Shown here piece by piece: positions 1 through 9,688 of a stretch of DNA of 64,000 bases. Every line of letters begins with the position of its first letter. The first letter of the stretch is position 1. Where the stretch lies: assembly GCA_046350375.1 (NCBI GenBank), contig JAXMAO010000011.1:1-64000 (forward strand), given 5' to 3'. The notes under the pieces were generated by a model that was given only the letters and a program-made list of their open reading frames with translations, was not told where the DNA came from and ran no database searches. A program made the translations under genes and the position numbers. Source of the DNA: JAXMAO01 sp046350375 (GTDB lineage Bacteria; Planctomycetota; Phycisphaerae; UBA1845; UTPLA1).

Positions 1-1
1 C

Positions 2-274
2 GCGGTGGCGGCCGAGTTTTCGTTTTTTCTTGCCCTTCCGACGCTGTTCGGCGCCGGGCTGCTGAAGCTGGTCAAGCATCGCCACGACCTGCACGCCGAC
101 GCGGCGGCGGCGCTGGGCGTCGGTTTCGCGGTGGCATTCGTCTCGGCGGCGCTGGTGGTCGAGCCGTTCATGGCCTACGTGCGGACGCGGCGCTTCCGGC
201 CGTTCGCGATCTATCGCGTCTGCCTGGGGGCGGTGGTGGTGCTGGCCTATGCGCTGGGCGCGGTAGCGCACTAG
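2..274 (+). CDS. uppP: Undecaprenyl-diphosphatase, C-terminal part (5' end outside window)
   Basis: UppP (BacA) removes a phosphate from undecaprenyl diphosphate in the membrane, recycling the lipid carrier for peptidoglycan and other glycans. The reading frame is open at the left edge, so only about the last 90 residues are seen. They match the family C-terminus: a FSFFLALPTLFGAGLLKL segment, a middle hydrophobic helix (GVGFAVAFVSAALVV), then RRFRPFAIYR and a last helix. The catalytic motifs lie upstream and cannot be checked. It converges on the next gene with a 40-nt gap and no visible hairpin terminator. Confidence 0.88.
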   Translation, partial: AVAAEFSFFLALPTLFGAGLLKLVKHRHDLHADAAAALGVGFAVAFVSAALVVEPFMAYVRTRRFRPFAIYRVCLGAVVVLAYALGAVAH

Positions 275-314
275 ACGGGCGCGCCGCGTCGTTCATGCCT
301 GGGGAGATTTCGGA

Positions 315-2381
315 TTACATCGTGTCCGGCGCGGCGGGCGGCGGCTCGCTCGGCGCGACCGGGACGTGCTTGCCCGACTCGAGCAGGTGCCGCCTGAAGC
401 CGCAGCGGCTCTCGATGGCGTGCGGATCGAACCAGCGCGCCATCGCCGCGGCGTTCCGCTGGCTCATGAGCATCGACCGGCCCATGCTGGAGTAGTACTG
501 CGTGTAGGTGTCCTGCCGGACGGGCTGGTGATCGGTCAGCTCGACCACCGGCACAATGCCCAGCCGCGCGAGCGGAATGACGTTGAACTTGTCGCTGGGC
601 TGGCTGCCGGGCGGCGGCGCCATGGCCGGGTGGCTGGTCGCGAGCTGGAAGGTGGGCGACGTCCAGCCCGGCTCGGTCATGGCGAAACAGCCGTCGACGA
701 ACGCGGCGCTGCGCGACTCACCCAGCACGGCCAGCGCCGGGGGCTGCAAGGTCGGCTCGTTGTTCATGAGCGCGGTGATGAACTTCTGCGGATCGTCGCG
801 ATCGAGCTGCATCGACTCGCGCCGCGCAAAGAGCGGCACGTCAAACGGCCGCAGCACCTGGTTGCGAATGTCGGGGGAGTATTCAATGGCCTTGTCGAAC
901 CCGATGTTGCGCGCCAATGCGTACAGCTCGTGCGCGCGGGAAAGGGCCCGCTGGTAGCCGTGGCTGAAGCGCACGTCCTCTTCCACCTTGGCCCGCACCT
1001 CGTCGATCGACTTCGGCACGGCCGGCTCGGTCGTCTCGAGCACGCGGAAGACCATCTGGTCGGCCGGGCCGCCGTCGCGCTCGACGAACAGCGGCTGATC
1101 GGGCGTCTGGTACAGCGCCAGGCGCAGGGCCGTTTCGCCGGCCTTGGCGGCGTCAAACTGGCCCGGCACGCGGAAGGCGAATTCGCTGATCGACAGCCGG
1201 TCCTTCGACTCGCCGATCGAGACCATCTTGCCGATCTGCGGGTCGTTGCCGAGGTCGGCGCCGGACATCAGCTCGAGCTTCTGGTAGACCAGCGGAAAGC
1301 CCAGCTTGGCCTCGAACCGCGCCTTGGCGGCAACGAGGTAGTTCGGGTCGCGCACCTCGTCCGGGCCGGTCTTGTAGCCGTCCTCGCCGACCGGCAGCCC
1401 GAGCCACGGCTTGGAGAGCTCGCTGGCGACCTGGATCATCGCGTCGCGGACGCGGGAGACGGCGCGTTGCCGCTTGAGGTCGGCCTCGACCAGCGGGCGG
1501 GCCTCGGCAAAGGTCATGGCGACGCGCGTCGGGTTACCCGACGGGGCGCTGGACGGCTGTGACCCGGGCGTGTCGAACGAGATGCGGGTGTAGCGGGTGT
1601 TGGTCTTGTTCTTCCGCCAGTAGTGGCGAATCTCGTCCTCGGAGAGGGTGATCTTGGGCACCACGTCGTCGACGCGCGCCAGCAGGTATTCGATGCGGGC
1701 GCGGCGCGGATACTGGTAGCCGTAAATCTCATCGGCCTGCAGCGGCAGACGATTCTTGTACTTCTCGAACTGCGCGGCGACCTCGGCCGGATCGACGGGC
1801 TCGTTCGGAATGATGAAGTCGCGCGCCCGCAGCGAGACCATCCGAACGGCGACGCGCTCCTGCGTATCGCGGATGTAGTGGCGGATCTGCTGCTCGCTCG
1901 GAATGATCGAGCCGATGTTCAGCTCCTGATAGCGACGGACGCGCAGGAAGTCGGCGATCGCCTCGCCGATCTGGTCGAGCGAGACCTTGTATCGATCGCG
2001 GATCGCGTCGAGCACGCCGGACGGCGCCAGCTGCGCCAGCATCGAGTGCACCTCGTCGTCGGAAACCGCCACGCCGGCCCGCGCCGCCTCGGTGCTGAGC
2101 ATGTACCAGTGCTCGATCTTGAGCGGCTCCTGTCCGGCCGTCGCGCCGCCGCCGATGTGCCGCCAGGCGATGCCCAGCCCCTCGAGGATGGTGGTGGTAT
2201 TCTGGGCCGGCACCAGGCTGGCATTGGTGATGGTGGACGCAAAGGCCTCGCCGACGGCCGCCTTGGACGGGTCGGGCGACAGGAACTGCCGCAGCGGCTC
2301 GCCGATGAGCCAGGAGACGAGGATCAGCGCCGTCAGAATCGCCAGCACCTGGCGATTGTGGGTCCGCAGCCACTTCATCAT
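315..2381 (-). CDS. Membrane-anchored SurA/PpiD-like periplasmic protein
   Basis: The 688-residue protein has one N-terminal membrane helix (about residues 9-26) and then a long soluble part that should lie outside the membrane. A SurA_N-like region (about 85-180, with SDDEVHSMLAQL and PSEQQIRHYIRD) suggests a folding factor or PpiD-type chaperone. I do not see a clear parvulin (PpiC) active-site domain, so isomerase activity is uncertain. Two Gly/Ser-Gln-Pro stretches (PGSQPSSAPSG and PPGSQPSD) look like linkers. The start is the tandem ATGATG, where the membrane helix begins; the frame runs further upstream but that part is Arg/Pro-rich and unlike protein. A promoter lies about 50 nt upstream, so it is probably transcribed alone. 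Confidence 0.72.
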   Translation of the reverse strand: MMKWLRTHNRQVLAILTALILVSWLIGEPLRQFLSPDPSKAAVGEAFASTITNASLVPAQNTTTILEGLGIAWRHIGGGATAGQEPLKIEHWYMLSTEAARAGVAVSDDEVHSMLAQLAPSGVLDAIRDRYKVSLDQIGEAIADFLRVRRYQELNIGSIIPSEQQIRHYIRDTQERVAVRMVSLRARDFIIPNEPVDPAEVAAQFEKYKNRLPLQADEIYGYQYPRRARIEYLLARVDDVVPKITLSEDEIRHYWRKNKTNTRYTRISFDTPGSQPSSAPSGNPTRVAMTFAEARPLVEADLKRQRAVSRVRDAMIQVASELSKPWLGLPVGEDGYKTGPDEVRDPNYLVAAKARFEAKLGFPLVYQKLELMSGADLGNDPQIGKMVSIGESKDRLSISEFAFRVPGQFDAAKAGETALRLALYQTPDQPLFVERDGGPADQMVFRVLETTEPAVPKSIDEVRAKVEEDVRFSHGYQRALSRAHELYALARNIGFDKAIEYSPDIRNQVLRPFDVPLFARRESMQLDRDDPQKFITALMNNEPTLQPPALAVLGESRSAAFVDGCFAMTEPGWTSPTFQLATSHPAMAPPPGSQPSDKFNVIPLARLGIVPVVELTDHQPVRQDTYTQYYSSMGRSMLMSQRNAAAMARWFDPHAIESRCGFRRHLLESGKHVPVAPSEPPPAAPDTM

Positions 2382-2430
2382 GGGGCACGACTCCGCCACC
2401 CGCCGCGCCGCGGCCGGGGGAAAACGAGTC

Positions 2431-2458
2431 ATCCTACCCGTCGGCGGCAATCGTGCAA
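2431..2458 (-). promoter_or_regulatory. Putative promoter of the SurA/PpiD-like gene
   Basis: On the minus strand TTGCAC (2458-2453) and TAGGAT (2436-2431) are separated by 16 nt. Transcription would start near 2424 and give a leader of about 40 nt. Assigned by eye. Confidence 0.4.
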
Positions 2459-2527
2459 CGGGGGAGCGACAGGCGACCGGGCCCGGCCCGGCGGCCGCCA
2501 GGTTACGGCGCGAGACCGGTCCGAGAC

Positions 2528-3163
2528 CTACGCGAGGCCGATCCGCGGCAGCAGCTCCGCCAGGTCGCGAATGACGTGCGTCGCCAGCGCCGCCCAGTCG
2601 GGTGTGGGGCCCGGGGGCAGCAAGAGCACCGTCGTTGCGCCGGCCGCGCGGCCGCATTCGACATCGAACCGGAAGTCGCCGACCACGCAGCTCGCCTGCG
2701 GCGCGACGCCGAAGCAGGCGCAGATGTCGAGGACCGGGCGCGGATCGGGCTTGACGACGCCGTCGGCGCGGGTCCGCACGTGGTCGAACGTCAGGCCGTG
2801 CCGCGCCTGGAAGGCGGCCACCGAGGTCGGCGTGTTGCGAGTCATCAGCGCGACGGGAATTCGCGCGGTGCGGAGGCGCGCCAGCACGGCGGCGGCGTTC
2901 GGCTGCAGCGCGCTTTCGGCGGCGGCGCGGGATTCGTGGCGCTCGAGGATTGCCTCGGCGCGCTGCCGGGCCGCGCCGGTCATTCGCGAGACGGATTCGA
3001 GGATCGGGCCGGGCGGCAGGCCGATCTCGGCGCGGATGGCGTCGAAGTCGAGCATCGGGACGGTGAGCGTGCCGTCGAGATCGAAGATGAGCAGCGCGGG
3101 GCGCGGCGGTGCGGCGAGAGCGGGATCGCGGGCTGAGTCGTCGGGGCGCGGCGGGGCGCTCAC
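2528..3163 (-). CDS. HAD-superfamily hydrolase, phosphoglycolate-phosphatase-like
   Basis: This 211-residue protein has the four HAD motifs in order: FDLDGT (nucleophile Asp28 and acid Asp30), LMTRN (motif II Thr), VKPDP (motif III Lys) and VVGDFRFD (motif IV acidic residues). The helical cap between motifs I and II is of HAD-IA type, as in Gph and beta-phosphoglucomutase relatives. The substrate cannot be read from the sequence. It begins with GTG, and that GTGA overlaps the stop codon of the DUF3052-like gene upstream, so the two are translationally coupled. About 20 N-terminal residues before motif I are Pro/Ala-rich. Confidence 0.85.
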   Translation of the reverse strand: MSAPPRPDDSARDPALAAPPRPALLIFDLDGTLTVPMLDFDAIRAEIGLPPGPILESVSRMTGAARQRAEAILERHESRAAAESALQPNAAAVLARLRTARIPVALMTRNTPTSVAAFQARHGLTFDHVRTRADGVVKPDPRPVLDICACFGVAPQASCVVGDFRFDVECGRAAGATTVLLLPPGPTPDWAALATHVIRDLAELLPRIGLA

Positions 3164-3801
3164 GCCGTGGCCGAGGCGCGCGGCTTGACGGCCGCCCCCT
3201 TGCGGCGGGCGATGACCGGCCGGGCGAGCTTGTGGGCCTGGTAGGTTTCGCTGAGGCTGACGTCCTTGATGTCGCTCAGGCCGACGGCCCGCGCGGCGGC
3301 GATGACGTTGCTCTGGGTGACGGCGCGGTTGGCCTTGGGGATGCAGATCCAGAGGATGCCCTGGGAGGGCAGGGTTTCGGCGAGGCTGGAGACCTGGCGA
3401 AGATCGGCCGGACGCTCAACGCCGAGCAGGATGTGGTCGAAGACGCCGGCGCGGTCCGTGGTCATCTGAACGCGGGCCTCGCGCAGGGAGAGGATGATGG
3501 ACTCGTCATCGATGTTGACCAGGCGGACGGATTCGCCGGGCCGCACGCCGAGTTTCTGGGCCGGCGACTTGGGGTGCACGACCGAGTCGTACCAGCGCCC
3601 GGTGCGCTCGCCGACGTTGATGGCGATCTTGTTGCCGTGGAACTCGAAGCGCAGCGCCCCGGCCGAAAATGCCGGCTCGCGAATTTCAGACAATCGAAAG
3701 CGGAATTTGGTCGGCCCGACGAAATCGATGTAGTCGTCGTCGATCCGCGCCTTGCCGACGTACTGCTCGTTGCCGACCCGCAGTTTGCATTCTGCGTCCA
3801 T
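3160..3801 (-). CDS. DUF3052-like protein
   Basis: The 213-residue protein has an N-terminal beta-rich part (about 1-100, including RTGRWYDSVVHPKSPAQKLG and GESVRLVNID) and a C-terminal part resembling DUF3052: FDHILLGVERPADL, then GILWICIPKA and AAARAVGLSDIKDVSLSET. The function of DUF3052 is unknown. The start chosen is ATG at 3801, where the conserved part begins; the longer frame adds 25 residues of poor quality. The gene overlaps the HAD hydrolase by 4 nt, so the pair may act together, perhaps on a small phosphorylated compound; that is only inference from position. Confidence 0.66.
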   Translation of the reverse strand: MDAECKLRVGNEQYVGKARIDDDYIDFVGPTKFRFRLSEIREPAFSAGALRFEFHGNKIAINVGERTGRWYDSVVHPKSPAQKLGVRPGESVRLVNIDDESIILSLREARVQMTTDRAGVFDHILLGVERPADLRQVSSLAETLPSQGILWICIPKANRAVTQSNVIAAARAVGLSDIKDVSLSETYQAHKLARPVIARRKGAAVKPRASATA

Positions 3802-3923
3802 GCGTATGAACCTCTGCGGCGTGTCCGTATCTCGAAACCCCGCCAGACGGCACCGCGCCGCCGCCCGCGAGATCAATGTCAGACGCCCGGGCCGCCGCTG
3901 CGCGACGGCCCGAATTGCCGTGT

Positions 3924-3931
3924 ATTCTAGC
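3924..3931 (-). promoter_or_regulatory. Putative extended -10 element upstream of the DUF3052/HAD pair
   Basis: Minus-strand GCTAGAAT, with hexamer TAGAAT at 3929-3924. It is identical to the element before the ACT-domain gene. The -35 is weak (TTCGCG, 16-nt spacing). The leader would be about 115 nt. Confidence 0.35.
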
Positions 3932-4019
3932 GGTTTTTGTTTCGGCGCGAAGGGGTGTGTCGCGATTGCGCGGCACGCGTGAACGGCGCCGGGCAGATCG
4001 CGGCGCGCCGCGCCGCGCG

Positions 4020-5990
<1,971 letters not shown>

Positions 5991-6103
5991 GCACCTCTCC
6001 CAGGACGATCACGGCAAGGTCGCCGCGCCAAGGCCGCCCGCGGTGCGGAGCGGGTCCGCGCGGACCGGCCGCGGCGGATGCTGGCGCGCGGTTCGGCGAA
6101 TAC

Positions 6104-6129
6104 TATACTGCCCGCACGTCCGGTGCGGG
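6104..6129 (+). promoter_or_regulatory. -10 element and 5'-UTR hairpin before the YbjQ gene
   Basis: TATACT (6104-6109) is followed by a perfect 7-bp stem, CCCGCAC / GTGCGGG with a 5-nt loop (6111-6129), which would lie at the very 5' end of the transcript. The palindromic ACTATACT also gives TATAGT on the minus strand, so the same patch could serve acs in the other direction. No good -35 is seen. Confidence 0.38.
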
Positions 6130-6163
6130 ACGGCAGCGCCGCGCCGCGAGCCAGGAGAAGCCG

Positions 6164-6502
6164 ATGTCGATTCCCGTTACGACCACGTTCACGATCGAAG
6201 GCTACCGCGTGGCGAAGTACCTGGGCGTCGTCCGCGGGATCATTGTCCGCGCGCCGACCATTTCGCAGGGCATTCTCGGCGGGCTCAAGTCGATCATCGG
6301 CGGGCGCATCGGCGCCTACACCGAGATGTGCGAGCAGGCCCGCTCGCAGGCCTACGACCTGATCGTCGACCACGCCGTCGCGATCGGCGCCAACGCCATT
6401 CTCGGGCTGCGCTACGACGCCTCGGACATCGGCCGGCAGGGAGCCACCGAAGTGCTCTGCTATGGCACGGCCGCCTTGATCGAGCCGATCGCGCCGCGCT
6501 AG
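6164..6502 (+). CDS. YbjQ-family (DUF74) protein
   Basis: The 112-residue protein fits the YbjQ/DUF74 family throughout: an N-terminal TTTFTIEGYRVAKYLGVVRG strand, the ARSQAYDLIVDHAVAIGANAI helix-strand unit and a final VLCYGTAALIEP strand. Family members form pentameric rings and are sometimes labelled heavy-metal binding, but their role is unproven. The ATG at 6164 follows CCAGGAG at good spacing. It is transcribed away from acs and is probably a single-gene unit. Confidence 0.9.
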   Translation: MSIPVTTTFTIEGYRVAKYLGVVRGIIVRAPTISQGILGGLKSIIGGRIGAYTEMCEQARSQAYDLIVDHAVAIGANAILGLRYDASDIGRQGATEVLCYGTAALIEPIAPR

Positions 6503-6544
6503 CCGGGTCGATGCGGCCGGTGGGCGCGGCGTCGCACCGCGCGC

Positions 6545-7108
6545 TCAGCTCGTGCCATCCTGCGGCGGGCGCTGCACCGGGCCGGCGTTGAACGGCGCTT
6601 CGATGCGCGGCATCTGTCGCCCGGCGCGGTAGCGCTCGATGAACCAGCGCGGATCGCGGCGATACTCCTCGATGACGCGCAGGCTGAACGGCCGGCCGCA
6701 CTCCGGGCAGCGATGGCCGTCGGGCAGGCCGGTCAGCGTGTATCCGCAGTGAATGCAGAACGGCTCGCGTCGCGCCCGCACGGCGACGCGGACGAGATAT
6801 CCGGCCAGCGAGATGCCGACCGCGCCGCTGAACCACGCCAGGTGAAAGCCGATCGGAAAAGTCATGACCACGGCGCTGGGCTTCACCAGCACCAGCGCGG
6901 CGAAGAGCACCAGCCCCGCGATCGGAGCCAGCAGGACCCAGCGCCAGCCGAGATGGGCCGCCAGGTCGCGAATCGTCGGGCGCCACCAGGGCGGCTCGCC
7001 GCCGTCGTCCGGCGCGGCGGGCAGATCGCGCGGCGTGGCGACGATCGGCTCGGGGACGCGCTGCTCGAGCGGGCGTTCGTCGGGCGGCAACGGGGCTTCT
7101 GAATCCAT
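6545..7108 (-). CDS. Zinc-ribbon membrane protein of planctomycete type
   Basis: The 187-residue protein has a Pro-rich, acidic cytoplasmic N-terminus, two membrane helices (about 62-80 and 87-108) and then a CIHCGYTLTGLP...CPECG ribbon at about 118-142 with four Cys that should bind zinc. The CxxCGYxLxGLP...CPECG signature recurs in planctomycete genomes. Its function is unknown. The ATG at 7108 was preferred over the ATG at 7126 because a GCTACGCT element lies 8 nt before it, which would give a leaderless mRNA; this is weak support. No Shine-Dalgarno sequence precedes either start. Confidence 0.68.
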   Translation of the reverse strand: MDSEAPLPPDERPLEQRVPEPIVATPRDLPAAPDDGGEPPWWRPTIRDLAAHLGWRWVLLAPIAGLVLFAALVLVKPSAVVMTFPIGFHLAWFSGAVGISLAGYLVRVAVRARREPFCIHCGYTLTGLPDGHRCPECGRPFSLRVIEEYRRDPRWFIERYRAGRQMPRIEAPFNAGPVQRPPQDGTS

Positions 7109-7237
7109 GCGGCGTAAGCGTAGCATGAATCGGCGCCGGGAGTAATTCTGCCCGGCGGCCGGTCGACCACGCGTCGAGTTTGGGTTTCCACCTCCGGGCC
7201 CCCGGGATAACGCCTGAATGGGTGCGAGATTATCCAA

Positions 7238-7267
7238 TTGACGCGGCCGCGCCGTCGCGGGTACCCT
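7238..7267 (+). promoter_or_regulatory. Putative promoter of the TIG-domain protein gene
   Basis: TTGACG (7238-7243), an 18-nt spacer and TACCCT (7262-7267). The -35 is strong and the -10 keeps only the TA...T frame, as in the LysM and PEP-CTERM promoters here. The leader would be about 40 nt. Confidence 0.45.
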
Positions 7268-7316
7268 CAACCCGATTCCAGTACGACTCTGATTAGTAAT
7301 GAAAGGAGCGACGGCG

Positions 7317-9584
7317 ATGGCAGCGGGCTGGGTGCGGCGGGCGGCAACGTGGCGGATCGGCATGGGCGCGGCCATCGCGCTCGGACTGGGCTGCTCGGAA
7401 GGTCGGCGCGCTGCGATGAAGCTCGACGCCGTCTCGAAAAACGTCGAGCGCTACGGGTTCGCCTCGGTCTCGGTGCCGTTCGTGGCCGGGCCGTCCAATC
7501 GCTTCCAGTTCGATCTCGACAAGAAGGCGTCCGACTATTTCGATCTGGCGATCAAGCCGCAGGGGGCCGTGCGGCAGCTTTCGTCCGAGGCGCTCGACGT
7601 GCAGGTCGCTGTCCGCGCCAACATCGAGCAGTCGCTGGCGACGCTGGCGCAGTTCGGCCGGGCCAACGACATCAACGCGTTCCGCGCCGCGCAGCAGCAA
7701 TCCAAGATGCAGAAGGCGATGCTGGAGTCGCTGGTCGCCTCCAATCCCGACCTCAAGGACAACGCGCTGGTGAAGTCGACCCTCGGCCTGCTGGACGTGG
7801 CCGCGTCGCAGCCCGAGCCGACCCCCGACGCACTGCCCGGCTTCAAGCCGACCTCGCAGCCGGTCGAGACCGGCCCGCCGTTCAAGAAGGAAGATCGCCT
7901 GGCGCTGGCGGCGGTGGGCGGCCTGTCGCCGGGGCTGAACTTCCCGACCGGCGAGTTCCGCATCTCCGCCCGCGAGGCGCTGATCATCGCCTGCGGCGAC
8001 CTGGTGACGCAGTCGCTGTTCAAATTCTTCTTCGACCCGGAGAGCCACAAGCTGCGCGACTACGAGTTCCTATTCTGCCCGCTGACGGTTTCGCTCCAGC
8101 CCGGCTACGAGACGCGCACCGGCTACCTCGCCGACATCACGGTCACGGTCGACCTCGCCCGCCCGGCCCGGACCGCCGGCGCCGCCGCCGACGCGGCCGG
8201 ACCCAACCTCGAATACCTGTCGTCCAGGTTCCCCTATTCCAGCCCGCCGATTCAGGTGGCTGCCGTCTTCCCGAATCTCGACGCGCAGGTGCTCGACCTG
8301 CTCAACAGCCGCCGGCAGCTCTATTCGCTCGCCTTTCAACTGGCGATGGTCGGCTTCGGCACGCAGGCGAACGCGTTCCTGGACTACGCGCGGAAGTTCG
8401 AGGAAGACGCCCGCACCGCGTCAACGCTCTCGGTCGGCACGGCCTACACCGCCGGCGGAAACTCGTTCGGCTTCCGCGTCGAGCCGCGCTACTTCGCGCT
8501 GCGCGATGTCAACGGCAAGCAGTCCGACCCCGGTCGGCGGCTGGAAAACCGCTCCTTCCCGGCCATGGCGATCGTGCTCGTGCACCGCGCCTATCTCAAG
8601 GGCATCTACCCCTACAACGACGACGAGCGCCAGGTGGAAATGGCAGGTGGCGCCGACGCCCAGCGCGCCGTCGCCGATCGGCAGGCCTCCGTCGGCGCGG
8701 CCGCCCGCCCGAAGACCAAGGACCCGTACGACTATCTCGTCTTCCAGTGCAATACGCGCTGGGCGCCGCTCGAGCGCCCCGGCCTCTGCAAGCCGCGGCG
8801 AATCGGCGAGCTTCAGGCGTGGGAGCAGGCGGTCGCGCTCGACGAGGCCGAGCAGGCGGTCGGCCAGGTCTCGAGCGCCGGCCGACACGAGCGGCAGGTG
8901 CTGGCGCTGCGGGCGCGAACGCTGGGGCAGATGCTGACAGACTCGCAGGCGCTCGTGCCGGTGCAGAGCACCGGCGGGGCGAAATCGATCACGGTCGATT
9001 CGATTCGGCCCGCGCACGGCTGGGTCGATCAGTTCACGGTCGTCACGGTTCGCGGCACCGGCTTTGCGAACAACATCCATCGTGTGACCGTGGGCGGAAT
9101 TGCCTGCCGGTTCGAGGTGCCCAACGACAGCCTGCTGCTCGTCCTCGTGCCGCCGTGGGGCATGGCGAACAAGATCAACCTGAGCGACCTGACCGGGGTT
9201 GGCCCCACCGGGGGGCCGATCTCGCTCGCCCCGGGGGCGCGGTTCACCTACGAGTCTCCTCCCGGCGAGCGCTATTCTTTAGTCCCACAAATCAGCACGG
9301 ACGGCAAGCTGCGGACGAGTCTGGACGCCGAAATCGTCGTCGCCACTCGGCGCGACGTGACCTCGTCCGCAACGGGTGCCGAAGTCAATCGCGTCATTGG
9401 CAAGATCTCCTTAGATCTGGAGACGTTGCCGGTTACTTCAGCGCCGTCCGATCCGCGCAACATCTCCGTCCAGCGCGACGACAAGGGCAACATCGTCGGA
9501 ATCAAGCTTGGGAAAGAGGCCCCGATTGCAGACGCCGTGAAGGTCTTTGATTCGCTCTCGGCGACCTCGCGCCCGGCGAAGTAG
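7317..9584 (+). CDS. Large secreted protein with a TIG/IPT domain
   Basis: The 755-residue protein begins with a signal peptide ending in LGLGC, a near-lipobox that could make it a lipoprotein anchored at Cys26. The start at 7317 was chosen because AAAGGAG lies 8 nt before it; the earlier in-frame ATG overlaps that site. Most of the protein is unrecognised. Around residues 556-645 there is an immunoglobulin-like TIG/IPT domain (SIRPAHGWVDQFTVVTVRGTGF), a fold common in planctomycete surface proteins. A TSQP-type linker (GFKPTSQPVETG) lies near residue 180. It stands alone with its own promoter. An outer-envelope structural or binding role is likely. Confidence 0.7.
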   Translation: MAAGWVRRAATWRIGMGAAIALGLGCSEGRRAAMKLDAVSKNVERYGFASVSVPFVAGPSNRFQFDLDKKASDYFDLAIKPQGAVRQLSSEALDVQVAVRANIEQSLATLAQFGRANDINAFRAAQQQSKMQKAMLESLVASNPDLKDNALVKSTLGLLDVAASQPEPTPDALPGFKPTSQPVETGPPFKKEDRLALAAVGGLSPGLNFPTGEFRISAREALIIACGDLVTQSLFKFFFDPESHKLRDYEFLFCPLTVSLQPGYETRTGYLADITVTVDLARPARTAGAAADAAGPNLEYLSSRFPYSSPPIQVAAVFPNLDAQVLDLLNSRRQLYSLAFQLAMVGFGTQANAFLDYARKFEEDARTASTLSVGTAYTAGGNSFGFRVEPRYFALRDVNGKQSDPGRRLENRSFPAMAIVLVHRAYLKGIYPYNDDERQVEMAGGADAQRAVADRQASVGAAARPKTKDPYDYLVFQCNTRWAPLERPGLCKPRRIGELQAWEQAVALDEAEQAVGQVSSAGRHERQVLALRARTLGQMLTDSQALVPVQSTGGAKSITVDSIRPAHGWVDQFTVVTVRGTGFANNIHRVTVGGIACRFEVPNDSLLLVLVPPWGMANKINLSDLTGVGPTGGPISLAPGARFTYESPPGERYSLVPQISTDGKLRTSLDAEIVVATRRDVTSSATGAEVNRVIGKISLDLETLPVTSAPSDPRNISVQRDDKGNIVGIKLGKEAPIADAVKVFDSLSATSRPAK

Positions 9585-9616
9585 CGCTGCCGCGGACGGC
9601 GCTTCGAAGGCGACCG

Positions 9617-9636
9617 GCGAGCAAGCAATTGCTCGC
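9617..9636 (+). terminator. GNRA-capped hairpin after the TIG-domain gene
   Basis: A perfect 8-bp stem GCGAGCAA / TTGCTCGC is closed by a GCAA tetraloop, 32 nt after the stop codon of the preceding gene. There is no T tract, so it is either a poor intrinsic terminator or an mRNA 3'-end stabiliser. Confidence 0.33.
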
Positions 9637-9652
9637 GCCGTGTTCGGCCGCT

Positions 9653-9681
9653 TTGCCCGCCGTGCAATGCCGGGCTAGCAT
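9653..9681 (+). promoter_or_regulatory. Promoter of the queuosine-salvage gene, predicted leaderless
   Basis: TTGCCC (9653-9658), a 17-nt spacer and TAGCAT (9676-9681), extended to GCTAGCAT. The ATG begins 8 nt after the hexamer, so transcription should start at or next to the start codon. No Shine-Dalgarno sequence is present. Confidence 0.5.
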
Positions 9682-9688
9682 CGGCCGC

